Assembly (NCBI RefSeq): GCF_023566055.1
Contig: NZ_JALIQP010000007.1
Location: 62,001-126,000 of the forward strand
Source of the DNA: Halosolutus amylolyticus
GTDB lineage: Archaea; Halobacteriota; Halobacteria; Halobacteriales; Natrialbaceae
Direction of reading: 5' to 3'
Length of the DNA stretch: 64,000 nt
In this document: in pieces, positions 25,207-34,242 of the stretch
Position numbering within the stretch: position 1 is the first letter of the stretch
How the letters are laid out: every line of letters begins with the position of its first letter
Translations under genes and position numbers: made by a program
Notes under the pieces: model-generated
Database searches by the model: none
The model's input: only the letters and a program-made list of their open reading frames with translations
What the model was told of the DNA's origin: nothing

Positions 25207-27466
25207 GCGAGTCCTGCCCGTCGCAGTCGTCTGCGCCCTCGCACTCGGACTGACGATAGCCGCGGTCCCGGGGGCGGCCGTACAGAGCGGCTCCGTCACC
25301 GTCGATGCAGCGAGCGAACCGGTCGAAGTGGGGACGGAGTCCGAAACGCACTCCGTCACAATAAAGAACGACCGGAACGAGTCCGTCTCGGTCGATGTGT
25401 CGTCGTCGGGGTCCGGGATCTCCATAGATCCGGATCAGTACACCGTCGCCGCCGAAACCACGGAGGAGATCACCCTCGAGATCGAGGCGGCCGACGACGC
25501 GGGCGACGGCACGATCACCGTGAGTGCCGGTCGTGACTCGGACGATTTTCAGGTTGTTCGCCCTGCTATCGCCGGTCTAGAGGACGAACCCCTTGATATC
25601 GGCGACGTCGTCGTCGGTGACAGCGCGTCCGGTGAGATCGATATCCAGGAGCTCACGGGCGAGGAGAGCCTCAGTTACGTCGATGCGACCGTCGTCAATA
25701 CCGATCAGGATGCAGATCTCGGCGTCAGCGCGAGCGATACCACGCTGAACTGGAACGCCTACGCAGACAGCGGCGTCGACCAGTACGAGGACCTCTCGTG
25801 GGAGGTCGAACTCGTCCCCAACGGCAATGAGGGGGCGGCCCGAACCGTCGACGTCGAGGGCCGCGTCATCTATCCCGCCGAGTTCGGCGCGGTCGAACTA
25901 GACGACGAGATGACGCTCGACGAGCCGCGGGACTCGACGTCGACGATCACGAAGACGGTCGAGCTCGAAGTCGAGAACGCAGGGGATCTCCCGCTCGTGC
26001 TCGACGACGTCACGGCGTCCTCTTCGAACTCCGGTATCGACGTCTCCGTCGCTGACCAGCCCGATACGATCGACGGTCGAAGCCAATTTGGGGAGACCGT
26101 CGAACTGGCCGTGACGGCGGATACCCGACTCGAAGAAGGGGAATACGACATCAGCGGTACGGTCAGCTCGACGAATCTCAGCGCGACGGATACGAGCTAT
26201 GAGGGAACCGTGACTATTGAACACGGGACTGAACTCGATGCTCCCAACCGGATCGAGTTTGGCGACGTTCCGATAGGTGAATCTGAACGGCAGTCGACCT
26301 CGGTGGGCGAGGTACTCGGCTACAACGATGTCGATAACCTCGAGATAACGCTCGAGGACGGGCCGGAAAGGTGGATGACGATCGAGGACTCACCAGGGAA
26401 CCTTGACGCTGGTGAATCCCAACCGGTGGTGTACCAGGCCGCGTTCGACACCGATGCGGAACTGGGAACCAGCTACGAGTGGACATACGTGGTTGATGGC
26501 GACGGCGTCGACAAGAAGACGGTGATCGTCGTCGCTTCACCGGTGCCGCTCGATCTCGATCCGATACGTCAGGACGTCTCCGCGTATGATGGGCCGGTCG
26601 CCGACGGGACCGTCGAGATGATCGAGACGATGGACGACCGGATGCGATCGGGCGAGGTCTCCAGCGAGGACGTCACGACGGTGCTCTCTTACGGCAGCGC
26701 TGCGTCGCTGTATCTCGAGTCCATGGAGAGGGTCCGCGAACGACAGTCTGCCGGTGAGTACGAGGCGGCCCAGACGGAAATCGTCCAGGCGGCGGCCGCG
26801 TACAACACGATGACGCTTTACGCGGACGAACTCGACGGCGCGACCTTCCGAGCGGACAGCGACAGGGCGGTCTCCGCCGCCGAAGACGACCTCGAATCGG
26901 CGATCGGGGAGCAGGAGGCGTACTACAAGGATCGCCTCGAGTCCGGCAACGTCTCGCTGGTGGAAGAAGCGACGATTCAGCGACAGCTCGCTCGCGTCGT
27001 CTCGCTCCAGGGCGACGATGAGCGGGCCGCGGCGCTCGAGGCGAGCGCCAAATCCTCGTTCGAAAACTACACTGCAGCCATCTCGACGGGCGAGCGAGCG
27101 CGTCAGCGGGCCGAAGAGACGTGGTCGACGATGGAGTCGGAGCAGTTCCTGACGGTCGCCGGCCAACCGTTGCTCTTGAATCCGGCCAAGTACGACGCGT
27201 ACACCGACAACGTCGACGAGATGAACACGGCCTACGAGAACGCGACGGCGACGTTCGAAGCGGCCGGCGAGTCGAGTCGCGCGGCGGATGTCGCGACCCA
27301 ACACGAGTCCCGGACCGCGACGTTGCAGATAACCCGCGTGTCGCTGTTCACCTCTCTCGCCGTCTACGCGCTGGCCGTCCTTGGGATCGTCGTCCGCACC
27401 GCACGCGGGACCTACTGGTACCTCCGAGACGCGCGGGAGTCGGTCAGCGGCGACTTCCTCGTGTGA
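25199..27466 (+). CDS. Secreted Ig-like repeat protein with C-terminal TM anchor
   Basis: A 755-residue protein; the ATG at 25199 is preferred because it begins directly with a signal peptide (SERVLPVAVVCALALGLTIA). Four or five Ig-like/NPCBM-associated-type beta domains follow (about 30-450; SVTIKNDRNESVSVDVSSSG and KTVELEVENAGDLPLVLDDV are typical). A helical region comes next (about 460-700) and resembles the outer domain of the preceding protein. A single transmembrane helix (about 715-737) ends in a basic tail. It is the last gene of the left arm and faces the right arm across a 190-bp gap. Its ectodomain could contact the S-layer or a neighbouring cell. Confidence 0.8.
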   Translation: MSERVLPVAVVCALALGLTIAAVPGAAVQSGSVTVDAASEPVEVGTESETHSVTIKNDRNESVSVDVSSSGSGISIDPDQYTVAAETTEEITLEIEAADDAGDGTITVSAGRDSDDFQVVRPAIAGLEDEPLDIGDVVVGDSASGEIDIQELTGEESLSYVDATVVNTDQDADLGVSASDTTLNWNAYADSGVDQYEDLSWEVELVPNGNEGAARTVDVEGRVIYPAEFGAVELDDEMTLDEPRDSTSTITKTVELEVENAGDLPLVLDDVTASSSNSGIDVSVADQPDTIDGRSQFGETVELAVTADTRLEEGEYDISGTVSSTNLSATDTSYEGTVTIEHGTELDAPNRIEFGDVPIGESERQSTSVGEVLGYNDVDNLEITLEDGPERWMTIEDSPGNLDAGESQPVVYQAAFDTDAELGTSYEWTYVVDGDGVDKKTVIVVASPVPLDLDPIRQDVSAYDGPVADGTVEMIETMDDRMRSGEVSSEDVTTVLSYGSAASLYLESMERVRERQSAGEYEAAQTEIVQAAAAYNTMTLYADELDGATFRADSDRAVSAAEDDLESAIGEQEAYYKDRLESGNVSLVEEATIQRQLARVVSLQGDDERAAALEASAKSSFENYTAAISTGERARQRAEETWSTMESEQFLTVAGQPLLLNPAKYDAYTDNVDEMNTAYENATATFEAAGESSRAADVATQHESRTATLQITRVSLFTSLAVYALAVLGIVVRTARGTYWYLRDARESVSGDFLV

Positions 27467-27658
27467 CCGGTTCGCGCCCTGCACTTTCGGCGTGACTCGC
27501 GAGGTTTCTCTCTCTTGCGATTCCGGTGGTACAACTTCCCGATTCTCGTGACTTCCGTCGTCGAACGCCCACTCGATAGTGAAATCCTCTTCGACAATCG
27601 AGACGGGTCTTGTCGTGGCCGACCGTTACGGACTTGCTCGACGGAAAATTGACCGACG
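27467..27658. terminator. Convergent intergenic gap between the two arms of the locus
   Basis: The two arms converge here. Pyrimidine-rich tracts (TTTCTCTCTCTT near 27503 on the plus strand) could serve as an archaeal-type terminator. I see no gene and no strong hairpin. The overlap-free convergence implies that the two operons end independently. Confidence 0.35.
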
Positions 27659-30600
27659 TCACTCGAGCCGAAACGGCGTCGACAGCGACGACGGACCGTC
27701 CGCGTCCTCACTCGCGTTCTCGACGCGATCGATCGACCACTGCTCGCGGTGGTCGTCGGTCCAGGCAGCTTCGTCCTCGGCGGACGGACCGGCCGCGCGA
27801 AGAGCGACCTCGCGCTCCGAGCCGTCGGCCGCGTACCGAATCGTCGCGTCGAACGACGGCGACCTCACGCCTGGTTCCATATCGACGAAGTGCTCGATCC
27901 GATCGCCTGGCTCGAGGCGTTCGCGACGCGCCTCCGAGTAGAACAGGTCGTTGATCGGTTCGCCGCTGGCCGACACCGCGACGTCCGTCAGCGGTCGGTC
28001 GCCTTCGTTTTCGAAGACCAGCACGACGGTTCCGTACTCGCCAGCGACCTGCGTCTCCGGACCGATCCCGATCTGGAACGGACCGTCGCCGTCCACGCCA
28101 TCGTTGGGGCCGTGTTTTGTGGCCGACGAGACGTCCGCGATGATGTCGAGACGCCGCTCCGCGCCGTCGCCATCGCCGACCACCAGGACACCCTCAAGCG
28201 CGTCCGTGTCCGTTCCGAACTGTTCGTCGAGGGCCCCGGTAGCGGTGGTCGTCTCGCCGTGCTCGAGCCGGGCCTCGATCGGGACCGACCGGCCGCCGAT
28301 CTCGAGGCCGCGAACGGTCCGGAGACGATCGCTGCGGTTTACGATGTCGGCGACGACGGTCCCGTCGGTTGCGTCGACGGTCGCCCGCACGGCGAGGCCG
28401 TCGCCGCTGGCGGCCAGCTCACGCTTGGGCAACCGCTCGCAGACCGTTCCGTCGAGTACAACCGACGCCTGCGACAGGACAGTTTCCGAGCCGGAGCCGA
28501 TTGCGACCGAGCGCTCGACGGCCGTCCGGTCGCCGGCCGCGAGACGACCGACGTCGACGGTCGAGTCGCCGATCTCGACGGTGACGTCGCCTGCTGACTC
28601 GCCCTGGTTCTCGAGTTCGATCCGGTCGCGGACAGCGTGGCCGGCTGGGATCGAATCCTCGTCGATCCGCCGGGTCGCGACCAACTGCGGTTCTCCGACA
28701 TCCCCTTCGTCGGCGTCGGCCCCGGAGCCGCCACCGATTCGCTCCTCGTCGCTCGCCGAAGCCGTCGCGGAAGGTTCGCCCCCGGCTCGCGACCGATCGT
28801 CCGATCCGTCGTCGCCGTAGTCGGGTCCCGACGGGGACGGTGTCGCAGGAGCGGCGTCGGCGGTCGCTTCGTCGGGCGCGGAGTCCGTCGGTGCGGTTCC
28901 ATCGTGACGATCGTCGCGATCGTCGCGGTTCTCGCGTCGGTTCTGCGCCGACAAATCGGCTGTGTCACTGTCTGTCGACGCAGTCGTATGATCGGATCGC
29001 GTCCCGTCCGTTCGACCGGTCCGACGGCGGTCCGATCCCCCGATCCTCGACGAGCGGCCGAACGAACCCGGACCGCCGGAGAGCCGGACCCGCTCGTCGA
29101 CGTCGAGGGATTCGAACCCGATCCGTGCGGTCCCGTCGTCGAACTGCGGGACGATCAGCAGGAACTCGTCGCGCTCGATCGTCACCTCCGTTCGGACCCG
29201 GCCCGCTCCCGGGAGTTCGATTACGAGTCGATCGACGACGGTCACCGAGTCGTCGGTTTCGACGGTCGCTCGAACCGCGTCGCCGTCCGGTTCGACGTCG
29301 ATCGTCGGGACGGGTGGCAGCGTACACGTCGGGGCGTACTCCCGGCGTCGATCGCCTCGAGCGACCTCGAGTCCGACTGAGACCCGCCGATCGGGCTCGT
29401 ACGGCCGAGAGACCGTTCCAGTCCACTCCTCGCCGGGCTTGAGAGCGTCGGTTCCCTCGTTGGTCTCGCGTAGCCGAAGGGCTTCGAGTCCCACCCCACC
29501 GACGTTTTCGACGGTGACCGCGAGTTCGGCGACACCATGCTCGATCGTCGCCACTTCGATATCGGTATCGACGGCGATCCCGCCGCTCGCTGCGTCGTCG
29601 AGGTCGATCACGGCCTGTTCGAGGACCGATCCGTCTACGGTGAGTTCGACCGTCGTCTTCCCTTCGGCCCGGATCGATTCGACCGGAAAGTCGACGATCG
29701 TCGTCTCGCCGGCCTCGACGGCCGCAGTCCGATCGGCCGGTGAGAGTGTCGCTTCGTCGATCGACGCTGACAGCGATAGTCGGCGCTCCCGGTCGGTCAC
29801 GTTGGTCACCTCGACGTCGATCGTACCGCCGACGCCGACGCTCTCGGTCGCGACGGCGACCCGGAGCTGATCGCGGCTGTGGACGTACGTCGAGACGGTC
29901 TCGTCCCGGACCGCACAGACAAGTGAGCTGTCGGGCGTCGCGTACCCCTCCCCGCTTGAGAGTCCGGCGACCGGCGTCGTCGCCCCGGACGGATCGACCG
30001 CGCGGATGCCGTCGGCGGTCGTCACCAGCACCGACGACTCACCGACCGGCGCGACGTGTTCGACTGCGAGCTCCGTCCGCCAGCGGGAAGTTCCGCTCTC
30101 GAGGTCGGCGGCGACGAGGCGCTCGTTCTGGAGCGCCGCGACGATCGCATCGTCACACCGCCCCAGGCTCCGTACGACGGCCTCGAGGTTGCGATCGAAG
30201 TCGACCTCGCCCTCGAGGTCGATTCGGGTCAGAAACGACCACGTCGAAATCGCGAACCCGGCCGGTGTGCCTAGGAGGGCGTCGTCTGCCGGTCCGCCGG
30301 GACGGACGCGCTCGACGTCGAACCGCTCGCGGCCGGTCTCGATATCGACCGACCTGAGCCGTTCTGGCCCGAGCACGCCGGCGAGTCCCTCGTCGCTGAC
30401 GGCGGCGACAGCGTGGCTGTCTGCGGCCGGCTGCTCTCGGATCCGCTCGCCGGTTCGGGAATAGGTCGTCAACGCGTCCGACGAGAGGACGAGCACGCGA
30501 TCGGCGAGGGCGACGTCGACGATGCGGTCGCCGTGATCGATCTCGACCCGATCGCTCCCCGTCTCGACGACGACACGGTCGCCGATCCCGACAGCGATCG

Positions 30601-30673
30601 CTCCGTCGTCGACGCCGACGGCGTCGACGGGATCGCTCTCGAAGGAACCGACCTGCCGGTAGCCGTCACTCAT
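27659..30673 (-). CDS. Beta-propeller and Ig-like repeat scaffold, apparently cytosolic
   Basis: A 1004-residue protein starting at the ATG at 30673, which overlaps the AAA+ gene stop. Residues 1-285 are an eight-or-so-bladed PQQ/WD-like beta-propeller (repeats of the form VAAVSDEGLAGVLGP and IVAALQNERLVAADLESGTSRW). Several CARDB/Ig-like domains follow (about 285-520), then a Ser/Thr/Asp/Arg-rich disordered linker (about 525-640) and three more Ig-like modules to the end. There is no signal peptide and no transmembrane helix, although such modules are normally extracellular. It is translationally coupled to the AAA+ ATPase, so a substrate-presenting or scaffold role for that enzyme is a reasonable guess. 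No family recognised as a whole. Confidence 0.8.
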   Translation of the reverse strand: MSDGYRQVGSFESDPVDAVGVDDGAIAVGIGDRVVVETGSDRVEIDHGDRIVDVALADRVLVLSSDALTTYSRTGERIREQPAADSHAVAAVSDEGLAGVLGPERLRSVDIETGRERFDVERVRPGGPADDALLGTPAGFAISTWSFLTRIDLEGEVDFDRNLEAVVRSLGRCDDAIVAALQNERLVAADLESGTSRWRTELAVEHVAPVGESSVLVTTADGIRAVDPSGATTPVAGLSSGEGYATPDSSLVCAVRDETVSTYVHSRDQLRVAVATESVGVGGTIDVEVTNVTDRERRLSLSASIDEATLSPADRTAAVEAGETTIVDFPVESIRAEGKTTVELTVDGSVLEQAVIDLDDAASGGIAVDTDIEVATIEHGVAELAVTVENVGGVGLEALRLRETNEGTDALKPGEEWTGTVSRPYEPDRRVSVGLEVARGDRRREYAPTCTLPPVPTIDVEPDGDAVRATVETDDSVTVVDRLVIELPGAGRVRTEVTIERDEFLLIVPQFDDGTARIGFESLDVDERVRLSGGPGSFGRSSRIGGSDRRRTGRTDGTRSDHTTASTDSDTADLSAQNRRENRDDRDDRHDGTAPTDSAPDEATADAAPATPSPSGPDYGDDGSDDRSRAGGEPSATASASDEERIGGGSGADADEGDVGEPQLVATRRIDEDSIPAGHAVRDRIELENQGESAGDVTVEIGDSTVDVGRLAAGDRTAVERSVAIGSGSETVLSQASVVLDGTVCERLPKRELAASGDGLAVRATVDATDGTVVADIVNRSDRLRTVRGLEIGGRSVPIEARLEHGETTTATGALDEQFGTDTDALEGVLVVGDGDGAERRLDIIADVSSATKHGPNDGVDGDGPFQIGIGPETQVAGEYGTVVLVFENEGDRPLTDVAVSASGEPINDLFYSEARRERLEPGDRIEHFVDMEPGVRSPSFDATIRYAADGSEREVALRAAGPSAEDEAAWTDDHREQWSIDRVENASEDADGPSSLSTPFRLE

Positions 30674-32399
30674 CGTCCTCACCGCCGTTCGAGTCGATCC
30701 CCTCGTCCACGGAGTCCGGATCCGAGATGTCTATCTCGGCCATGTCCGACCCTGGTTCGTTCCCTTCGGTCGGCCCCGGCTTCGGTTCCGCCGCTCCGGC
30801 CGTCGGTTCGTTTGCCGCCTGTTCGGGCGGCTCCGTTCCGGTGCCAAAAAGCTGTCCGAGCGACGATGGCTCCGTTCTGATGTGCATGTCCAGCTGGTCG
30901 GCCTGGGCCTCGACGTAGCGTTTGAGTTCGGGGTAGCCCTCGAGGTCGTCAATCTGCGTCCGGACGCTCGCGACGTACTGCCGGATCGTCTTCGGCTCGG
31001 TCTCGTTGAGCCGGTCGAAGAAGTAGTCGGTATCCGGCTCTATCGGCTCCCGGTCGGGGAGGTGAACGCTCTCAACGAGTTCGCGCTGCAGTTCGCTGCC
31101 GAGCACGCGGTCGGCGATTTCCGCCGGGGTGTACCCTTTCGAGGCCCTCCCGAGTCGTTCGTAGTCGATGCCTTCGGTGTCCATGGCCGAGAGGTGTTTA
31201 CGCCAGACCTCGGCCATCACGTCCTCGTCGGGCTGGGGGATGAACTGCTGGATCGGGAACCGGCGGGTCGCCGCCGGATCGATCGTGAATGGCATGTTCG
31301 TCGCCCCGATGACGAGCAGGTTATCTTCGATTTCGTTCATCTCCTGCAGGAAGGCGTTGGTCAGCGACCGCTCGTGGCGCTGCAGGGAGTCGTCCCCCCG
31401 ATCCGGGATCAGGGTGTCGACCTCGTCGAAAAACAGGACCGCGAACCCCTCCTGTGCGATCCCGTGCGCCTTCTCGAAAATCGCCTCGACGCGTTTCTCC
31501 GACTCGCCGGAGTACTTCGAGAGGACGTCGCTGCCCTTGATCTCGAGGAACTTGACCTCGCCGTAGGCGTCCTCGATGCTCGAGTTGAACTTCGCCTCGT
31601 AGGCGATCGCCTCCGAGATGAGGGTCTTCCCGCAGCCGGGCGGTCCGTACAGCAGCATGCTGTTGCCTCGGGAAGCGAACTCGTCGCCGTAGCGGTCGAC
31701 GACCTCGTCGCGAACGTCGGGATCGAACAGGGCGAGCAAGTTCTCCGCTGTGCGCTTTACTTCCGGGAGGCCGGCGACGTCGTCCTCGAAGCTGACGGTC
31801 GGCTTCTTGGGCTCGAGCGAGACTTGGACTCCCACCTCGTCGCCAGCCGCCTCTCCGGCAGGGCCAGGGCCACCGCGACTCGCCGCGTCCCGCGTCGCCC
31901 GTAGTTCCCGGAGTTCGCCGGCGCCGATGAACTCGATTTCCGTGTCCGGTGTGACCCGCAGCGTCGTGTACCCTGTCGGCTCCATCGCGGCGACCTCGAA
32001 CGTCGCTCGTTCGTCGCCTTTCGGGACGACCTCCTCCATCGGGTGCAACAGATAATCGTTCTCTCGAAGGAACGGCTCGAGTTCCTTCGGCGTGACCTCG
32101 CTGGTGTGGATTTTCGCTGCGGAACATTCCACGACGTCATGTTTCGACGCGCCGGGATCCACGAGGAAGTCCTTGCCGCGGTCAATCCCCCCGAACACCG
32201 TCTTGACGTTCCGGTGCATCCGGACCTTGTTCCCGATCCCGTCGACGATCGAGTCGTCAACCGGTTCGACGTAGAAGAACGCCCGTCTGTCGTTGTGTCG
32301 GATCTCGACGGCGTCCGTTTCGAGGCCGACCTTCTTGGCTCCGATCTCGATTCGGGACGTCGGCTGATCTCGTTTCAGTATTGGGGTCAGATTAAGCAT
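30666..32399 (-). CDS. Cdc48-type AAA+ ATPase with N-domain and single AAA ring
   Basis: A 577-residue AAA+ ATPase starting at the ATG at 32399, overlapping the preceding stop by eight bases; the longer open frame upstream is a shadow. Residues 1-165 resemble the Cdc48/VAT N-domain (a double-psi barrel plus second lobe; VVPKGDERATFEVAAMEPTGY is typical of the second lobe). The AAA module has Walker A GPPGCGKT (252-259), pore-loop region SKYSGES (294-300), Walker B FFDEVD (323-328), sensor 1 Asn368 in GATNMP and arginine-finger region RRF (379-381). Only one AAA ring is present, unlike canonical two-ring Cdc48. The C-terminal ~70 residues are acidic and disordered. Probably an unfoldase or disassembly engine for the neighbouring proteins. 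Confidence 0.9.
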   Translation of the reverse strand: MLNLTPILKRDQPTSRIEIGAKKVGLETDAVEIRHNDRRAFFYVEPVDDSIVDGIGNKVRMHRNVKTVFGGIDRGKDFLVDPGASKHDVVECSAAKIHTSEVTPKELEPFLRENDYLLHPMEEVVPKGDERATFEVAAMEPTGYTTLRVTPDTEIEFIGAGELRELRATRDAASRGGPGPAGEAAGDEVGVQVSLEPKKPTVSFEDDVAGLPEVKRTAENLLALFDPDVRDEVVDRYGDEFASRGNSMLLYGPPGCGKTLISEAIAYEAKFNSSIEDAYGEVKFLEIKGSDVLSKYSGESEKRVEAIFEKAHGIAQEGFAVLFFDEVDTLIPDRGDDSLQRHERSLTNAFLQEMNEIEDNLLVIGATNMPFTIDPAATRRFPIQQFIPQPDEDVMAEVWRKHLSAMDTEGIDYERLGRASKGYTPAEIADRVLGSELQRELVESVHLPDREPIEPDTDYFFDRLNETEPKTIRQYVASVRTQIDDLEGYPELKRYVEAQADQLDMHIRTEPSSLGQLFGTGTEPPEQAANEPTAGAAEPKPGPTEGNEPGSDMAEIDISDPDSVDEGIDSNGGEDDE

Positions 32400-33105
32400 T
32401 ATCGTCACTCCGTATCTGTGTCGTCGCGTCCTCGATCGTCGATAACAGTTCGCCCTGGCGGTGGTCGGTACGATCGCGGACGTATCGGGTATCGGCATCC
32501 GCCCGCCGAACAACGATCGAGAGGGTCTCGAGCATCTCGACGATCGACTCACAGCCGATAGTGAGCGCTCCAGCGGCACCTGATGCCTGTACTCGGCTGA
32601 CGATTCGTCTGAAGTCATCGAGGACATCCTCGAGGCGCTCGAGTGCGGTCCGGATGAGCGGTCGCCAGTTTCGCGCGTACGGTGCGGACGCCGACAGCGG
32701 GACGAACACCCGTGAGTCAACAGTCTCGAACCGGTCGTCGGCCGCGACGCGATCGGCGACGTCCGGCTCGAGTCGCTCGATTGTCGCCTGGCCGCGTTCG
32801 TAGCCGACCTCGAGAACCCGGCGAACGAGGTCATCCCGTTTCTGCGAGTCGATCCCCGTTCCCGTCTTTCGTGTCCCCCCATCGGGCTGGAATTCGAACT
32901 TGACCGGCCGAGCGCAGGTTTCCTCCACGAGGCGTGGGGGAAACGGGGCGCCAGCGCGAAGTAGTTCGGCGACGTCGACGAGCGTAGCCATCGCGACGTC
33001 GACCCGCCACGCGGGATTCGGGTCCGAAAACGTCCGCACAGCGAGGAGCCGCTTCCCCTGTTCGTCGACCCGACGAATCCCCTGCAGCAGTGAGTCTGCG
33101 CGCAT
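32392..33105 (-). CDS. Uncharacterised helical protein upstream of the AAA+ gene
   Basis: A 237-residue protein starting at the ATG at 33105, one base after the preceding stop; the upstream open frame is non-coding. It is mainly helical with a short beta-containing middle (PVKFEFQPDGGTRKTG, then VDSRVFVPLSASAPYARNW). The C-terminal ~80 residues form a predicted helical hairpin. There is no signal peptide or TM segment. It overlaps the AAA+ gene by eight bases, so an adaptor or cofactor role is plausible. I recognise no family. Confidence 0.7.
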   Translation of the reverse strand: MRADSLLQGIRRVDEQGKRLLAVRTFSDPNPAWRVDVAMATLVDVAELLRAGAPFPPRLVEETCARPVKFEFQPDGGTRKTGTGIDSQKRDDLVRRVLEVGYERGQATIERLEPDVADRVAADDRFETVDSRVFVPLSASAPYARNWRPLIRTALERLEDVLDDFRRIVSRVQASGAAGALTIGCESIVEMLETLSIVVRRADADTRYVRDRTDHRQGELLSTIEDATTQIRSDDNA

Positions 33106-33106
33106 C

Positions 33107-34165
33107 CTACGACATCTCGAGTTCACCGGTTTCCGTTTCGGGGCCCGTCTCGTCAACCGTTTCGCCAGCCGTCTGCTGGGCAGTCTCGCCGACACTCTCG
33201 ATGTCGCCGAGGACGTCGTCGACCAGCGTGGCGACCTCGTGGTCGGGCGTCTCCTCGATCGTCTCCTCGATACCGCCGACGCCGGCGAGCTGGGTCGTCA
33301 GCTCGCCCATGTTGTCGACGATGTTCATCGCCTCGTCCGGGAACGTCTGCTTCTTTAATGCCTGCGTTCGGACCTGCTCGCGTTTGTTCGCGAGCGTCAG
33401 CTTGGCCGACTCGAGCATCTCGATGTTGTCCGCTAGCCGATCGGTCCCGCTCTCGACTTTCTCCGCGAGGTTCTCACGATCGGCCTCCTTCATCTTCTTG
33501 TGGTAGACCAGTTTCCGCTTGAGCTGCCGGAACCGATCACGCTCCTCCGCCGGGAGCTCTGCGGGATCCTGTGGCACGCCTGGTCCGTCGCCGAGGCTCT
33601 TGAGCTCCTGGGCGGTCTCCGTCAGATATTCATCGATCTTTCCTGAGTCGTGCTCGACGTCGGCCATCCTATTCTCGAGTTTCTCCTTCGCGCCGTCGAC
33701 CCGATCGATCGTCTCGGAGATCTTCTCGACGCAGGCGTCGATCGCGGCCGCCCAATTGAGGATCATCCGCCCGTTTATCTCCTCAGGATTGTTGCTCGGG
33801 TTGCGAAGCATCTCGACCTTCCCCCCCTGCAGGTTCAGGATGTCCTCGTCAGCGAAGAACTCGAGCAGCGCCTCGGCCTGTTGCTGGCTGGTGACGATGT
33901 CTCCCTCGTCGTCGCTGGCTGCAGCGAGCGTCTCGATCGCTTTCCGTCGGTCAATTCGGCCGTTCCCCTCCTCGAGTTCCATCGATCCCAGTAGGTCGGT
34001 CTTGATGATCGCGCGAATGGCCCGTTCCCATTCGCCTTCGATGTGGTCACCCTTGATCCAGCGAGCGTCAAGGCGAACTGGATTGTCGGTTTGGTTGACC
34101 GGGTCGGCGATCACGTACTCCTGTCCATCGCTTTCGATCCGTTTGAAGTCGTATTTTCGAGACAT
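33107..34165 (-). CDS. Winged-helix plus coiled-coil protein, candidate ESCRT-III-like subunit
   Basis: A 352-residue cytosolic protein. Residues 30-120 look like a winged helix (ALLEFFADEDILNLQGGKVEML). Residues 125-290 are helical with a basic hairpin (FRQLKRKLVYHKKMKEADRE) and a long coiled coil. The segment ALKKQTFPDEAMNIVDNMGE (about 277-296), continuing to GGIEETIEE, has the spacing of the Snf7 alpha-4/alpha-5 region (DxDKVxxxMDxIxEQxxxxxEIxxAI). The C-terminal 50 residues are acidic. Basic N-terminal helices and an acidic tail fit ESCRT-III charge layout. No clear MIT-interacting motif is visible. The neighbours (a tandem winged-helix protein and an AAA+ ATPase) strengthen the idea, but homology was judged by eye only. 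Confidence 0.72.
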   Translation of the reverse strand: MSRKYDFKRIESDGQEYVIADPVNQTDNPVRLDARWIKGDHIEGEWERAIRAIIKTDLLGSMELEEGNGRIDRRKAIETLAAASDDEGDIVTSQQQAEALLEFFADEDILNLQGGKVEMLRNPSNNPEEINGRMILNWAAAIDACVEKISETIDRVDGAKEKLENRMADVEHDSGKIDEYLTETAQELKSLGDGPGVPQDPAELPAEERDRFRQLKRKLVYHKKMKEADRENLAEKVESGTDRLADNIEMLESAKLTLANKREQVRTQALKKQTFPDEAMNIVDNMGELTTQLAGVGGIEETIEETPDHEVATLVDDVLGDIESVGETAQQTAGETVDETGPETETGELEMS

Positions 34166-34242
34166 TGTGGATTAGTAGTTAGAATTTCGGTGATGCGTGG
34201 TCGTGGTGATTGCGTACCTCGTTGTTGTCGTTCTGAGTTCGA

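Noticed and set aside
30666-32882. N-terminally extended AAA+ protein of 738 residues
   Set aside because: The first 161 codons are Arg/Ser-rich and antiparallel to the helical gene 32392-33105 in another frame; the Cdc48-like N-domain starts exactly at the ATG at 32399.
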